NCBI GenBank assembly: GCA_018064245.1
Contig: JAGHVO010000011.1
Span: 1 to 36,251 of the forward strand
Reading direction: 5' to 3'
From: Candidatus Colimorpha pelethequi
Lineage (GTDB): Bacteria; Bacteroidota; Bacteroidia; Bacteroidales; P3
DNA: 36,251 nt
The notes beneath the pieces were generated by a model that was not told where the DNA came from, searched no databases, and worked only from the letters and a program-made list of their open reading frames with translations. Shown piece by piece: positions 6,966 through 16,069 of this stretch; the first letter of the stretch is position 1, and each line of letters starts with the position of its first letter. Position numbers and translations under genes: made by a program.

Positions 6966-9110
6966 ATGTCCAAAAGAATATTTGCTATTGCTGTAGCCGT
7001 GATGCTTTCCGTAGCGGTTTCGGCACAGAAAACTTTGGAATCTACGCAGTTGATGACGCGCAGCCTTTATCCCACTGCGGGAATGGACAATCTGCAATTT
7101 GTGGGCAAGTCCAACAAGGTCGCATTCGTCAAGGATTCCGCTTTGTATATGGGCAACGCCAATAGCGCCAAGCCTATCCTGAAACTTTCCGAATTGAATC
7201 GAATGATGGGCGCCTCCAACGGCCCTCAGTTCCGTCGTTTGCCCGATATGAAGGTGTTGAATGAGAATGAAATCGTTTTCGGCGTGAATGGCAAGACCTA
7301 TTGCTACAATATTGCCAAGAAGAGTTTGGTTGCCAAGTCGGAGGACTATAACATTGACGATAATGGCGTTGATGTTTCCGCCAATCCCGACAATTTCGCC
7401 TACGCTGACGGCAGTGCTTTGGTGATTCGCTATGGCGTGAAGAAAGCCCGTCTTGACGAGAACAATCCCGACATCATTTTTGGTCAGTCGGTACATCGCA
7501 ATGAGTTTGGTATCAGCAAGGGAACTTTCTGGTCGCCCAAGGGCAACAAACTGGCTTTCTATCGTATGGATCAGACCATGGTGACGGACTATCCTATGGT
7601 CAACACCAAGAGTCGCATCGCCTCTCCTGCTCCTTTCAAATACCCCATGGCAGGTATGAAGAGCCACGAGGTGACGGTGGGCATCTATAGCGGCGATCAG
7701 CAGAATATCGTCTATCTCCAAACTCGCAAGGACACCTCTGTGGCTGAGCGCGAAATGTACCTTACCAACCTCACTTGGAGTCCCGACGAGCAGTATCTCT
7801 ATATCGCGAAAATCAATCGTGAGCAGAACCACATGTGGTTGGAACGCTACGATGTGGCTACGGGAAAACTCGACAAAGTTTTGTTTGAAGAGACCAATCC
7901 TCGTTATGTTGAACCTACCGAAGGTCTTTATTTCTTGCCCAACGACCCCACGCAGTTCCTGTGGTTCAGCATGCGCGATGGCTACAAGCATCTTTACCAG
8001 TACCGCACTGATGGTACTTTGGTGCGTCAGCTGACCACGGGCGAATATGAGGTGGAAGGTGTTATCGGTTTCGATGCCAAAGGTGCCAACCTTTTTGTCT
8101 ATGCCAACAAGGACAACCTCGCTGGCCGTGCTGCCTATCGCGTCAACATGAAAAATGGCGAGATGGAACGCATCACTCCCGCCGAAGGCACTCACGAAGT
8201 GATGGTGAGCAACGATGGGTCGCAGTTGATTGACATGTATTCTTCCGTAAATGTTCCTTCTCGTGCGGCTTTGTACAATATGAAGGGCAAGGAACTCTAT
8301 CGTTTTTACGATGCTCCAAATCCTTTGGCCGACTACGTCATGCCGGGCATCAAACTGGGTACCATCAAGGCTGCCGATGGCAAAACGGACCTTTACTATC
8401 GCTTGATTACGCCTCCCGATATGGATCCCAACAAGAAATATCCCACTTTGGTTTATGTCTATGGCGGTCCTCACTCCCAGCTGGTTACCGACGATTGGTT
8501 GGGCGGTGGCAATCTCTATTTCACTTTCCTGGCGCAGCATGGCTATGTTGTATTTACGCTTGATAACCGCGGCACCGACAACCGCGGCTTTGAGTTTGAG
8601 AGTTGCACCCACCGTCAGTTAGGCACTATTGAGTTGGCCGACCAGATGGAAGGTGTCAAGTTCTTGCAGTCGTTGCCCTACGTTGACCAGCAGCGCATGG
8701 GTGTAGAGGGCTGGAGCTTTGGCGGCTTCATGACCATCACAATGAAACTGGCGCACCCCGAAATTTTCAAGGTTGGTTGCGCTGGCGGTCCTGTCATCGA
8801 CTGGAAATGGTATGAGGTGATGTATGGCGAACGCTATATGGACACTCCTCAGGAGAACCCTGACGGCTACGAAAACGCCTCGTTGCTCAACAAGGCAAAG
8901 AACTTGCAAGGTCGCCTGTTGGTCATTCACGGCGCCGAAGACAACACTGTTGTTTGGCAGCATTCCATCGAGTTCATCGAGCGTTGCATCAACAACAACC
9001 TTCAGGTGGATTACTTCATCTATCCTCATCACGAGCACAATGTGCGTGGCCGCGAACGTGTTCATCTCTATCAGAAGATGTTCGACTACTACGAGACGCA
9101 TCTGAAATAA
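6966..9110 (+). CDS. Dipeptidyl peptidase IV-like serine peptidase (S9B)
   Basis: A secreted 714-residue serine peptidase. Residues 1-20 form a Sec signal peptide ending AVSA. The N-terminal part (to about 450) is the beta-propeller that gates the active site, and the C-terminal 250 residues are the alpha/beta-hydrolase domain. The catalytic triad is visible: S584 in GVEGWSFGGFMT, D659 in HGAEDNTV and H691 in HHEHNVRG. DPP IV enzymes release X-Pro or X-Ala dipeptides from peptide N-termini in the periplasm, which supports amino-acid uptake from protein. The length is normal for bacterial DPP IV. It is followed by ribE after 81 bases without a visible terminator. Confidence 0.93.
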   Translation: MSKRIFAIAVAVMLSVAVSAQKTLESTQLMTRSLYPTAGMDNLQFVGKSNKVAFVKDSALYMGNANSAKPILKLSELNRMMGASNGPQFRRLPDMKVLNENEIVFGVNGKTYCYNIAKKSLVAKSEDYNIDDNGVDVSANPDNFAYADGSALVIRYGVKKARLDENNPDIIFGQSVHRNEFGISKGTFWSPKGNKLAFYRMDQTMVTDYPMVNTKSRIASPAPFKYPMAGMKSHEVTVGIYSGDQQNIVYLQTRKDTSVAEREMYLTNLTWSPDEQYLYIAKINREQNHMWLERYDVATGKLDKVLFEETNPRYVEPTEGLYFLPNDPTQFLWFSMRDGYKHLYQYRTDGTLVRQLTTGEYEVEGVIGFDAKGANLFVYANKDNLAGRAAYRVNMKNGEMERITPAEGTHEVMVSNDGSQLIDMYSSVNVPSRAALYNMKGKELYRFYDAPNPLADYVMPGIKLGTIKAADGKTDLYYRLITPPDMDPNKKYPTLVYVYGGPHSQLVTDDWLGGGNLYFTFLAQHGYVVFTLDNRGTDNRGFEFESCTHRQLGTIELADQMEGVKFLQSLPYVDQQRMGVEGWSFGGFMTITMKLAHPEIFKVGCAGGPVIDWKWYEVMYGERYMDTPQENPDGYENASLLNKAKNLQGRLLVIHGAEDNTVVWQHSIEFIERCINNNLQVDYFIYPHHEHNVRGRERVHLYQKMFDYYETHLK

Positions 9111-9175
9111 TTTAAGAATTACAAGTGAAGAGGAATGTAAAGTCTCTTCCCCACAAAACAGATCACAGATCACAC

Positions 9176-9188
9176 TTCACATTTCACA
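9176..9188 (+). repeat. 13-base leader motif, copy 1 (before ribE)
   Basis: TTCACATTTCACA occurs three bases before the ribE ATG and again before aspS (12304-12316). Both sit in A/C/T-rich, Shine-Dalgarno-free leaders. Confidence 0.6.
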
Positions 9189-9191
9189 GAT

Positions 9192-9806
9192 ATGTTTACC
9201 GGAATTATTGAAATGACCGCAAAGGTCGTAGCCATAGAAAAAGAAAATAGCAACTACCATTTTACCCTTGAAGTGCCGTTTGGCGACGAACTTGCCATCG
9301 ACCAGAGCATGGCGCACGATGGTTGCTGCCTCACCGTTGTCAAAGTCGATAAGGCAAAGCGTCAGTATGTAGTCACCGCAATGGACGAGACCATGCTCAA
9401 GACAAATCTCGGCACTTGGCAGGTAGGTACAGAAGTCAATGTGGAGCGCTCCATGCGTATGGACGGCCGCTTCGACGGTCACATCGTGCAAGGCCATGTT
9501 GACCAAACCGCCCGTTGCACCAAAGTGGTTGACGACAACGGTAGTTGGCGTTTCTATTTTGAATACGACTACAGCATTGAGAAAAAGAACATCACAGTTC
9601 CCAAGGGCAGCATCTCCATCAATGGCGTGAGCCTTACGGTTGTCGATTCTGAGCCGGGTATGTTCTCTGTGGCAATCATTCCTTACACTTATAAGGTGAC
9701 CAATTTCCACAATTTCCAGCCTGGCACAGTGGTCAATATCGAGTTTGACGTCTTTGGAAAGTATGTCCAGCGCCTGCTCGACGAATATATGAAAGAAAGA
9801 AAATAA
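9192..9806 (+). CDS. ribE: Riboflavin synthase, alpha subunit
   Basis: Riboflavin synthase dismutates two molecules of 6,7-dimethyl-8-ribityllumazine into riboflavin and a pyrimidinedione, the last step of riboflavin synthesis in the cytoplasm. The 204 residues begin with the diagnostic MFTGIIE and contain two similar lumazine-binding barrels, roughly 1-95 and 96-190. The second shows the family motif KGSISINGVSLTV. The C-terminal helix used for trimer formation is present. It is 15 bases before the EF-hand membrane protein gene, and no FMN riboswitch is seen. The symbol ribC is used for this enzyme in E. coli; ribE is the Bacillus name. Confidence 0.95.
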   Translation: MFTGIIEMTAKVVAIEKENSNYHFTLEVPFGDELAIDQSMAHDGCCLTVVKVDKAKRQYVVTAMDETMLKTNLGTWQVGTEVNVERSMRMDGRFDGHIVQGHVDQTARCTKVVDDNGSWRFYFEYDYSIEKKNITVPKGSISINGVSLTVVDSEPGMFSVAIIPYTYKVTNFHNFQPGTVVNIEFDVFGKYVQRLLDEYMKERK

Positions 9807-9821
9807 GATAAAATTGTATTT

Positions 9822-12290
9822 ATGACAAACAAGATTAAAGATTTGATGGCTTCCAAACAAGACGGCTACAAATGGAATTACTGTTCTGTTGGAGGTGTTA
9901 TGCGTGTCAATATTTCTACGGGTGAGGACATCCGTCACCTTGGTGAACTTGACCAGAAATTGTGGACGGTGTTGAGTTGTCCGACCAAAGGTTTGGAATT
10001 CTGCGAGAAGACTTTGCAGATGATTGATGCCGACAAAGATGGTAAAATCCGCGTGCAAGAAATCGTGGCCACCGCCAATTGGTTGTGTGATGTATTGGCT
10101 GATCCCGAGATTTTGATTCATGGTGGCGACGGACTCAAATTCACCGATTTCGCCGACACTGACAATGGCAAGCGTTTGTGCAACATCGCCCGACAGATTG
10201 TAGAATCTTTGGGCCACGACAAGGACGGCATCTCCATTGAAGACACCAGCGACAGCTTGGCTATCTTCTCGAAGACCCGTTTCAACGGTGACGGCATTAT
10301 CACTTTGGCTTCCACCGAAGACGAAGCTTTGAAGGATGTCATTACCAAGGCTATGGAGAAGATTGGCGCAAAGGACGACCGCTCTGGCGAGAAGGGTATT
10401 GACCAAGAAATCTTGGAGAATTTCTACAAGGCTTGCGCCGACTATGCCGCTTGGTGTCATTCCGCCAACGATGGCAACTTGCCCTATGGCGCCGACACCG
10501 AGGCCGCTCTTGAGGCTTGCAACGCCATAAAGGCGAAAGTCGCCGACTATTTTATGCGCTGCAAGTTGATCGCTTTCGACGAAGACACCGCCGCCGCTCT
10601 CGACGTGCAGGTGGCTAAGGTCGAAGCCATCAGCGGCAACGAACTTTCCGTAGGCAACGAAGAAATCGCAAGCTATCCTTTGGCACGCCCCAACAAGGAT
10701 TGTCTAATGCCTATCAATGGTCAAATCAACCCCTCTTGGAGAGGCGCGTTTGATGCACTTAAATCTTTGGTTCTTGATAAGGAATTTGCAGGCCGCGAGT
10801 CGTTCTCTGAGGCTGAATGGAATACAATCTTGGCAAAATTCGACGCCTATACGGAATGGAAAGCAGCCAAGGCTGGCGCCGAAGTGGAAGAATATGGCAT
10901 TGAAGTTATTGACCAAATTTTGGCGGACAACCGTCAGGCTGATTTGCAGTCTCTTATCGAACAGGATTTGGCTACGGCTGACGACATCGCCGGCATTGAC
11001 GAGGTTGACAAGTTGCTCTATCTTAAACGTGATTTCTACAAGTTGCTTCGCAACTATGTTTCTTTCACCGACTTCTACAGCCGCCGCGAGGGTAGCGAAG
11101 CCATTTTCCAATGTGGTACACTTTATATCGACCAGCGTAGTCTCGACCTCTGTGTCCGCGTTGAGGATATGGTAAAACAAACCGAAATGGCTGGCTTGAG
11201 CGGCATGTATCTTATCTATTGCCAATGCACCAACAAGGTGAAGAACCAGACCATGAACATCGTGGCGGTACTCACCGATGGCGACGTGGACAATATGCGC
11301 GTGGGCAAGAACGCTATCTTCTACGACCGTACGGGTCAGGATTGGGATGCCGTGGTTACCAAGATTGTCGATAACCCCATCAGTATCCGTCAGGCATTCT
11401 TCAGCCCTTATCGCAAACTTGCCAACTTTATCACCGACAAGGTGAACAAGAGCGCTGCCGAGAAGGAGGCAAAATCCATGCAGAACCTTACCGCAAAGAC
11501 CGATTCTGCAATGACTTCCGCTCAGAATCCCGACGGCACAAAACCTGCCGAGGGTGTCAAGAGTTTCGACATTGCCAAGTTTGCCGGTATCTTTGCAGCC
11601 ATTGGCATGGGATTAGGTATGATTGGCGCCGCAGTGATGAAGATTATCAATCCTTGGTACAATGTGCTTCTCCTGTTGGGTGTATTGGTTATCTGCACCT
11701 CGGGTCCTTCTGTGTTCATCGCTTGGACCAAACTTCGCAAGCGCAATCTCGGTCCCATCCTCAACGCAAATGGTTGGGCCATCAACAGCAAGGTCATCGT
11801 GAACATCATCTTCGGACAGACACTTACCAGTCTTGCCAAGTATCCAAAACTCGACCTCAAGGAAAGCAACGACCCGTTCGTGTACAAGACTCCTTGGTGG
11901 AAGAAAGCCCTGCGTTGGGTTGTCACCTTCCTCGTGATTATCGGAGCCGCTTGGGCAATCATGGTGGCTCTGCACCTCGGTCCTTATGCCAAGCATTACA
12001 ACATCAACCTCACCTCGTCCGAAACCGAATGTTCCGTTAGGGGTGGTGGCGAGAACTTGAAAGATTTCAAGTACTACGACATCAAACCTGTCTATAGCTC
12101 GGTTGAATACGAGTTCTTGGGTTGGAGCGATATGACCAACAAGAGTGCCGACGGTCAGCGCGACTCTGTTGTTGCTGAGCGTCGTATCTACCTCACGCAG
12201 GATACCAACATCACCGCCTACTTCAAGAAGAAACCCGTTGAAACTCCTGAAGTCCCCGCCGAGGCACCTGCAGAAACTCCCGCCGAATAA
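9822..12290 (+). CDS. Large EF-hand and membrane protein of unknown function
   Basis: I do not recognise a characterised family; similar proteins seem to occur in other Bacteroidales. The 822 residues contain a textbook EF-hand loop at 69-80 (DADKDGKIRVQE; positions 1, 3, 5 Asp, 6 Gly, 8 Ile, 12 Glu) and a second, degenerate one near 153-164 (FNGDGII). A long, mostly helical acidic region runs to about 560. Two hydrophobic helices lie near 586-608 and 612-635 and a third near 696-719. The C-terminal region includes YEFLGWSDMTNKS and NITAYFKKK, resembling bacterial InlB/Listeria-Bacteroides type beta repeats. It ends in a Pro/Glu/Ala tail. No signal peptide, so the long N-terminal part is probably cytoplasmic. 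It is 15 bases after ribE and 36 before aspS; a calcium-sensing role is inference. Confidence 0.8.
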   Translation: MTNKIKDLMASKQDGYKWNYCSVGGVMRVNISTGEDIRHLGELDQKLWTVLSCPTKGLEFCEKTLQMIDADKDGKIRVQEIVATANWLCDVLADPEILIHGGDGLKFTDFADTDNGKRLCNIARQIVESLGHDKDGISIEDTSDSLAIFSKTRFNGDGIITLASTEDEALKDVITKAMEKIGAKDDRSGEKGIDQEILENFYKACADYAAWCHSANDGNLPYGADTEAALEACNAIKAKVADYFMRCKLIAFDEDTAAALDVQVAKVEAISGNELSVGNEEIASYPLARPNKDCLMPINGQINPSWRGAFDALKSLVLDKEFAGRESFSEAEWNTILAKFDAYTEWKAAKAGAEVEEYGIEVIDQILADNRQADLQSLIEQDLATADDIAGIDEVDKLLYLKRDFYKLLRNYVSFTDFYSRREGSEAIFQCGTLYIDQRSLDLCVRVEDMVKQTEMAGLSGMYLIYCQCTNKVKNQTMNIVAVLTDGDVDNMRVGKNAIFYDRTGQDWDAVVTKIVDNPISIRQAFFSPYRKLANFITDKVNKSAAEKEAKSMQNLTAKTDSAMTSAQNPDGTKPAEGVKSFDIAKFAGIFAAIGMGLGMIGAAVMKIINPWYNVLLLLGVLVICTSGPSVFIAWTKLRKRNLGPILNANGWAINSKVIVNIIFGQTLTSLAKYPKLDLKESNDPFVYKTPWWKKALRWVVTFLVIIGAAWAIMVALHLGPYAKHYNINLTSSETECSVRGGGENLKDFKYYDIKPVYSSVEYEFLGWSDMTNKSADGQRDSVVAERRIYLTQDTNITAYFKKKPVETPEVPAEAPAETPAE

Positions 12291-12303
12291 TAACTAATAA
12301 CAA

Positions 12304-12316
12304 TTCACATTTCACA
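12304..12316 (+). repeat. 13-base leader motif, copy 2 (before aspS)
   Basis: This is the same TTCACATTTCACA as at 9176-9188, here ten bases before the aspS ATG. Confidence 0.6.
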
Positions 12317-12326
12317 ATTCACTAAC

Positions 12327-14087
12327 ATGTACAGAACACACACTTGTGGAGAACTAAATATCAAGCATGTCGGCCAGGAGGTAACCCTCTGTGGATGGCT
12401 CCAGCGCTCGCGCGATTTGGGCGGCATGACTTTCATCGACCTTCGCGACCGTTATGGCATCACCCAGTTGGCTTTCAACATGGAAACCAATGCCGACCTT
12501 TGTGAGAAGGCTCGCAAACTGGGTCGTGAATACGTCATTCAGGCCAAAGGATTGGTCATCGAACGTTCCAGCAAAAACACCAAGATCCCTACCGGCGAGA
12601 TTGAAATCGAAGTCAAGGAACTCAACATCCTCAATGAGGCAAAGACTCCTCCCTTCACCATCGAAGACAACAGCGACGGTGGTGACGACCTCCGTATGAA
12701 ATACCGCTACCTCGACATTCGCCGCAATCCTGTGCGCCGCAACCTCGAACTGCGCCACCGCATGGCTATGTTGGTTCGCAACTATCTGAGCAATCTCGGA
12801 TTTCTCGAAATAGAGACTCCTATGCTCATCAAATCTACGCCCGAAGGCGCACGCGACTTTGTGGTTCCTTCGCGAATGAATCCTGGCGAGTTCTACGCTT
12901 TGCCCCAAAGTCCTCAGCAATACAAGCAATTGTTGATGGTGGCTGGTATGGATCGCTATTTCCAGATTGTGCGTTGCTTCCGCGACGAAGACCTTCGTGC
13001 CGACCGTCAGCCTGAATTCACGCAGATTGACTGCGAAATGTCGTTTGTGGAACAGGAAGATGTACTCAATACTTTTGAAGGCCTTGCCAAGCATCTTTTC
13101 AAGGAGATGAAAGGTCTTGAATTTGGCGATTTCCCACGTATGACCTGGCATGACGCTATGCGTCTCTATGGTAGCGACAAGCCCGATATCCGTTTTGGTA
13201 TGCAGTTTGTCGAACTCAACGACGTAGTCAAAGGCGCTGGATTCAGCCTCTTCGACAATGCCGAACTGGTGGTGGGTATCTGTGCCAAAGGTTGCGCCGA
13301 ATACACACGCAAGCAACTCGATGCCTTGACCGATTTCGTCAAGCGTCCTCAGGTGGGTGCCGGTGGTATGGTTTATGTGAAATACAATGCCGACGGTAGT
13401 TTCAAGTCTTCCGTTGACAAGTTCTATACACCCGACCAACTCAAGGCTATTGCCGAGAAGTTTGGCGCGCAGCCTGGCGATTTGATGCTGATTCTCTGTG
13501 GCCCCGCAATGAAGACCCGCGTCCAGCTCTGTGCATTGCGTCTGGAGATGGGCAACCAGCTTGGTTTGCGCAACCCCGACGAGTATGCTCCTTTGTGGGT
13601 TATCGACTTCCCCTTGTTGGAGTGGGACGATGAAACGCAGCGTTTCTATGCCATGCACCATCCTTTCACGGCTCCCAAGCCCGAAGACGAAGCATTGCTT
13701 GACGATCCTTCGCGTTGGGGCGACATCCGCGCCAATGCCTACGACATCGTGATGAACGGCGTTGAGGTCGGTGGCGGTTCCATCCGTATCCACGACCGTG
13801 TGTTGCAAAACAAGATGTTCCACACGCTTGGTTTCACGGACGAAAAAGCCTACGAGCAATTTGGTTTCTTGATGGATGCCTTCACCTACGGAGCGCCTCC
13901 TCACGCAGGTTTGGCATTTGGTTTCGACCGACTCTGCTCTTTGTTTGGTGGCGCCGACAGCATCCGCGACTTTATCGCTTTCCCGAAGAACAACTCCGGT
14001 CGCGATGTGATGAGTGGCAGCCCATCGCCTATCGCGCAGGAGCAGCTCGACGAACTGATGATCGATGTCCGTCCAATAAACAAATGA
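12327..14087 (+). CDS. aspS: Aspartyl-tRNA synthetase
   Basis: Class II synthetase charging tRNA-Asp in the cytoplasm. The 586 residues have the N-terminal OB-fold anticodon-binding domain (about 1-105, with [20 protein letters not shown]), the catalytic core with motif 2 [20 protein letters not shown] and motif 3 [15 protein letters not shown], and the inserted GAD domain of bacterial-type enzymes (about 285-420). This is normal length. The presence of the bacterial-type enzyme alone does not tell whether it is discriminating or also charges tRNA-Asn. It is the last gene of the plus-strand run that began at 6141, and hairpins plus a terminator follow. Confidence 0.98.
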   Translation: MYRTHTCGELNIKHVGQEVTLCGWLQRSRDLGGMTFIDLRDRYGITQLAFNMETNADLCEKARKLGREYVIQAKGLVIERSSKNTKIPTGEIEIEVKELNILNEAKTPPFTIEDNSDGGDDLRMKYRYLDIRRNPVRRNLELRHRMAMLVRNYLSNLGFLEIETPMLIKSTPEGARDFVVPSRMNPGEFYALPQSPQQYKQLLMVAGMDRYFQIVRCFRDEDLRADRQPEFTQIDCEMSFVEQEDVLNTFEGLAKHLFKEMKGLEFGDFPRMTWHDAMRLYGSDKPDIRFGMQFVELNDVVKGAGFSLFDNAELVVGICAKGCAEYTRKQLDALTDFVKRPQVGAGGMVYVKYNADGSFKSSVDKFYTPDQLKAIAEKFGAQPGDLMLILCGPAMKTRVQLCALRLEMGNQLGLRNPDEYAPLWVIDFPLLEWDDETQRFYAMHHPFTAPKPEDEALLDDPSRWGDIRANAYDIVMNGVEVGGGSIRIHDRVLQNKMFHTLGFTDEKAYEQFGFLMDAFTYGAPPHAGLAFGFDRLCSLFGGADSIRDFIAFPKNNSGRDVMSGSPSPIAQEQLDELMIDVRPINK

Positions 14088-14088
14088 A

Positions 14089-14137
14089 GAAAGTGTCGGT
14101 GACACTTTCGACAGCAAAGCACAGCGAGAGCGCTTTG
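14089..14137 (+). other. Two adjacent hairpins just after aspS
   Basis: The first is a perfect 9-bp stem, GAAAGTGTC (14089-14097) with GACACTTTC (14101-14109), around a three-base loop. The second is CAAAGC (14115-14120) with GCTTTG (14132-14137). Neither is followed by a T-tract. They lie between the aspS stop codon and the real terminator. Confidence 0.6.
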
Positions 14138-14190
14138 TAGAAAACATTGGATTTCTCAATCTTCTCGTTTGTTTTTGATGGAATAGTGTT

Positions 14191-14222
14191 AAGTAGCCTA
14201 CCTCGGTGGGCTACTTTTTTCC
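14191..14222 (+). terminator. Rho-independent terminator after aspS
   Basis: AAGTAGCCTAC (14191-14201) pairs with GTGGGCTACTT (14206-14216, with one G-T pair) around a CTCG loop and runs into a T-tract. Confidence 0.9.
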
Positions 14223-14312
14223 ATTAATAGGATTATTGGCAACCACAGCCTTCAGCCCCAAATGTATCAACGAACTGGGGTAATACTGCAATATACAATT
14301 CCTTAGGTGAAT

Positions 14313-14349
14313 AAAAAAGATGACTCCATAAAATGAAGTCATCTTTTTT
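14313..14349 (-). terminator. Terminator for the minus-strand gene at 14373 (likely bidirectional)
   Basis: AAAAAAGATGACT (14313-14325) is the exact inverse of AGTCATCTTTTTT (14337-14349), giving a 7-bp core with A/T tracts on both sides. It lies just after the end of the minus-strand gene. Confidence 0.88.
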
Positions 14350-14372
14350 GATAGTCAATTTTAATAACTTGA

Positions 14373-15359
14373 TTAATCTTCGAAGTCGGTTGGAATATCA
14401 AACAATCTTTCGATTTCGGCGAAATAGACTGTAGAGCAAAGCTGTAAGTAATTGGGGATTATAGCGGTGGGATCTTGAGTGCGGATGACGGCATTGGTTT
14501 TTTCTATTTCCTCGGCAATGGGCATCTGTTTTTGGAGTCGTAATAGCATGGCTTGTTCCACGGCATTGCGTTGTATGTCGGCAATTTTGGTGTAGTATTC
14601 CAAGTTCAGAAGGTCGGCATCGTTTGCATTAGCGATGCGGTCGGCAAATTTTGCATAAATTGGTGCCATTTTCTTGTTGGCTTCATTGTAGATGGCTTCA
14701 ATTTCCCTTTCTACAGCGTCGTAACGCTCCACAATGGCTTCGGTCATTTCGCTATATTGGGTAGTTTTGAGGGCTGTATTTTGCATGGCTTGATTGGCTC
14801 GTCCGCTTTGATAGTGGGCCATTATGTAGGCTTCTTGTTCTTCGTCGTTCATGTTTTCCATGGCTTTTACATCTTCGGCTGTGAGACCGGAGTATTGTAA
14901 TGCCATATTGGTAACGGCGGCACTATCAAGGTTTGAGTATGCAAGGGCTGTAGCTTGGGTCATCAGAGAAAACACTTGTGTGCGGAATGTCGTTACTGGG
15001 TTGGTCATCATCTTCAGTGTCTGACCCTTTATTTCGGCAGTTTTGTAGTCAATCAACTGGTCTGTTGTTGGTAACTGAGGCATTTGGGCAATCAGTTCGG
15101 GGATGCTTGCAGGTGCTTCGCTTTCGGAGTTTGACTCCATTTCTGTAGTGTATGTTGCTACGTTATCCTGTTCAGTCTTGGAATTGTTTCGGTTGAACCC
15201 CAGACGCTTGCTTACTGCTTCGGTTGCGGCATCTGCAGCTTTTTCGGTTGCTTTTTCTCCTACTTTTTTTGCTGCTTTGTTGAGAAGGTTTCCAAGCTGG
15301 GCTTGTGCACTGATTGGGGCAATTGCAATTAGGATTGCAAGAAAAAGGATTCTCTTCAT
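14373..15359 (-). CDS. Secreted helical protein of unknown function
   Basis: I do not recognise a named family. The 328 residues start with a Sec signal peptide (MKRILFLAILIAIAPISAQA, cleavage near residue 20). A Lys/Ala/Glu-rich amphipathic stretch, LLNKAAKKVGEKATEKAADA, follows and resembles the N-terminus of several Bacteroidetes periplasmic proteins. The remainder is largely helical with a probable coiled coil in the second half, and has no obvious catalytic motif. It is a single gene on the minus strand with its own terminator (14313-14349) and a possible promoter about 165 bases upstream. Probably periplasmic; no role can be given. Confidence 0.8.
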   Translation of the reverse strand: MKRILFLAILIAIAPISAQAQLGNLLNKAAKKVGEKATEKAADAATEAVSKRLGFNRNNSKTEQDNVATYTTEMESNSESEAPASIPELIAQMPQLPTTDQLIDYKTAEIKGQTLKMMTNPVTTFRTQVFSLMTQATALAYSNLDSAAVTNMALQYSGLTAEDVKAMENMNDEEQEAYIMAHYQSGRANQAMQNTALKTTQYSEMTEAIVERYDAVEREIEAIYNEANKKMAPIYAKFADRIANANDADLLNLEYYTKIADIQRNAVEQAMLLRLQKQMPIAEEIEKTNAVIRTQDPTAIIPNYLQLCSTVYFAEIERLFDIPTDFED

Positions 15360-15522
15360 AGTTGTTGTGTTGTGTGAATAATTATTTGTGACTTATGGGA
15401 TTGTGGGTTTTCTTGAAGTTCTTTGAGATAAGAGTCTATTGTCTGGATAATCAGTGGCAGATAAGGTGGAAAGGTCTTATTGCCATCGAGTTCGAATAGT
15501 ATGATGCTATTCAATTTTTTTG

Positions 15523-15530
15523 CAAAATTA
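15523..15530 (-). promoter_or_regulatory. Candidate -7 box for the gene at 14373-15359
   Basis: TAATTTTG followed by CA on the minus strand matches the Bacteroidetes -7 box and implies a leader of about 160 bases. No clear -33 box is seen. Confidence 0.4.
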
Positions 15531-15698
15531 CAAAAAAACTTTAAAGTATAGAATTGCGAAATGCAATTCATCGGTTATAAGTTTCAATAAGAAATGCTAT
15601 GATGGGAATTGCAAAGGAAAAAGTATGTTCTATTGTTGATTCAAGTTTCGCAAGTGAAGAAGAATGTATAGCAACAGCAATCTGTTAAGGAACAACGT

Positions 15699-15890
15699 GG
15701 CTGCAGGCGGGCTTAGGAAATTTGCGTGTAGAAAAATGGGCTGCGAAAGCGTTAAGAAGCGAATGTGTCTGAGCAAAGCGAGTTCATTCGCTTTAGCTTT
15801 CGGAGGTCATTTTTTTAGCAAATTTTCTGCAGCCGGTGTATTTTCTCTTTGCTTCCGTTTCTCTTTTGTACAAGCAAAAGAGAAATGAAG
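15699..15890. repeat. Composite inverted-repeat element in gene-free DNA
   Basis: Three nested or adjacent inverted repeats lie here. GGCTGCAG (15699-15706) and GAAATTTG (15717-15724) are mirrored by CAAATTTT-CTGCAGCC (15819-15834). Inside them AAGCGAATG near 15759 faces CATTCGCTT near 15785. Just outside, TTTCTCTTTTG (15858-15868) pairs with CAAAAGAGAAA (15875-15885) and is extended by CTTC/GAAG arms. The element fills most of the gene-free stretch 15360-16069. A 74-codon open frame inside it has no protein-like features. It may be a dispersed non-coding repeat or a remnant of a mobile element; copies elsewhere would be needed to tell. Confidence 0.6.
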
Positions 15891-15993
15891 AAAGCCTTGG
15901 CATTCGATAGCGGTGCTGAAGGCAATGCCAGTGCTCCAGGGAGACATTGCGTAGAACAATAAGAGAACTCAAATAAAAACAAACATACGAAAC

Positions 15994-16022
15994 TTGAATT
16001 ATCGATTATTTTTGTATTTTTG
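15994..16022 (+). promoter_or_regulatory. Promoter for the small membrane protein gene
   Basis: TTG at 15994-15996 lies 18 bases before TATTTTTG (16015-16022), close to the Bacteroidetes consensus, and 48 bases before the ATG at 16070. Confidence 0.65.
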
Positions 16023-16069
16023 CAATTATTATTGCACTTTCAACGCTCCCCAAACATTTTGCACCTTTT

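Noticed and set aside
15356..15571. 71-codon minus-strand open frame upstream of the secreted helical protein
   Set aside because: It begins upstream of the likely promoter and lacks protein-like features.
15664..15888. 74-codon open frame
   Set aside because: It lies entirely in the inverted-repeat element and looks like random translation.
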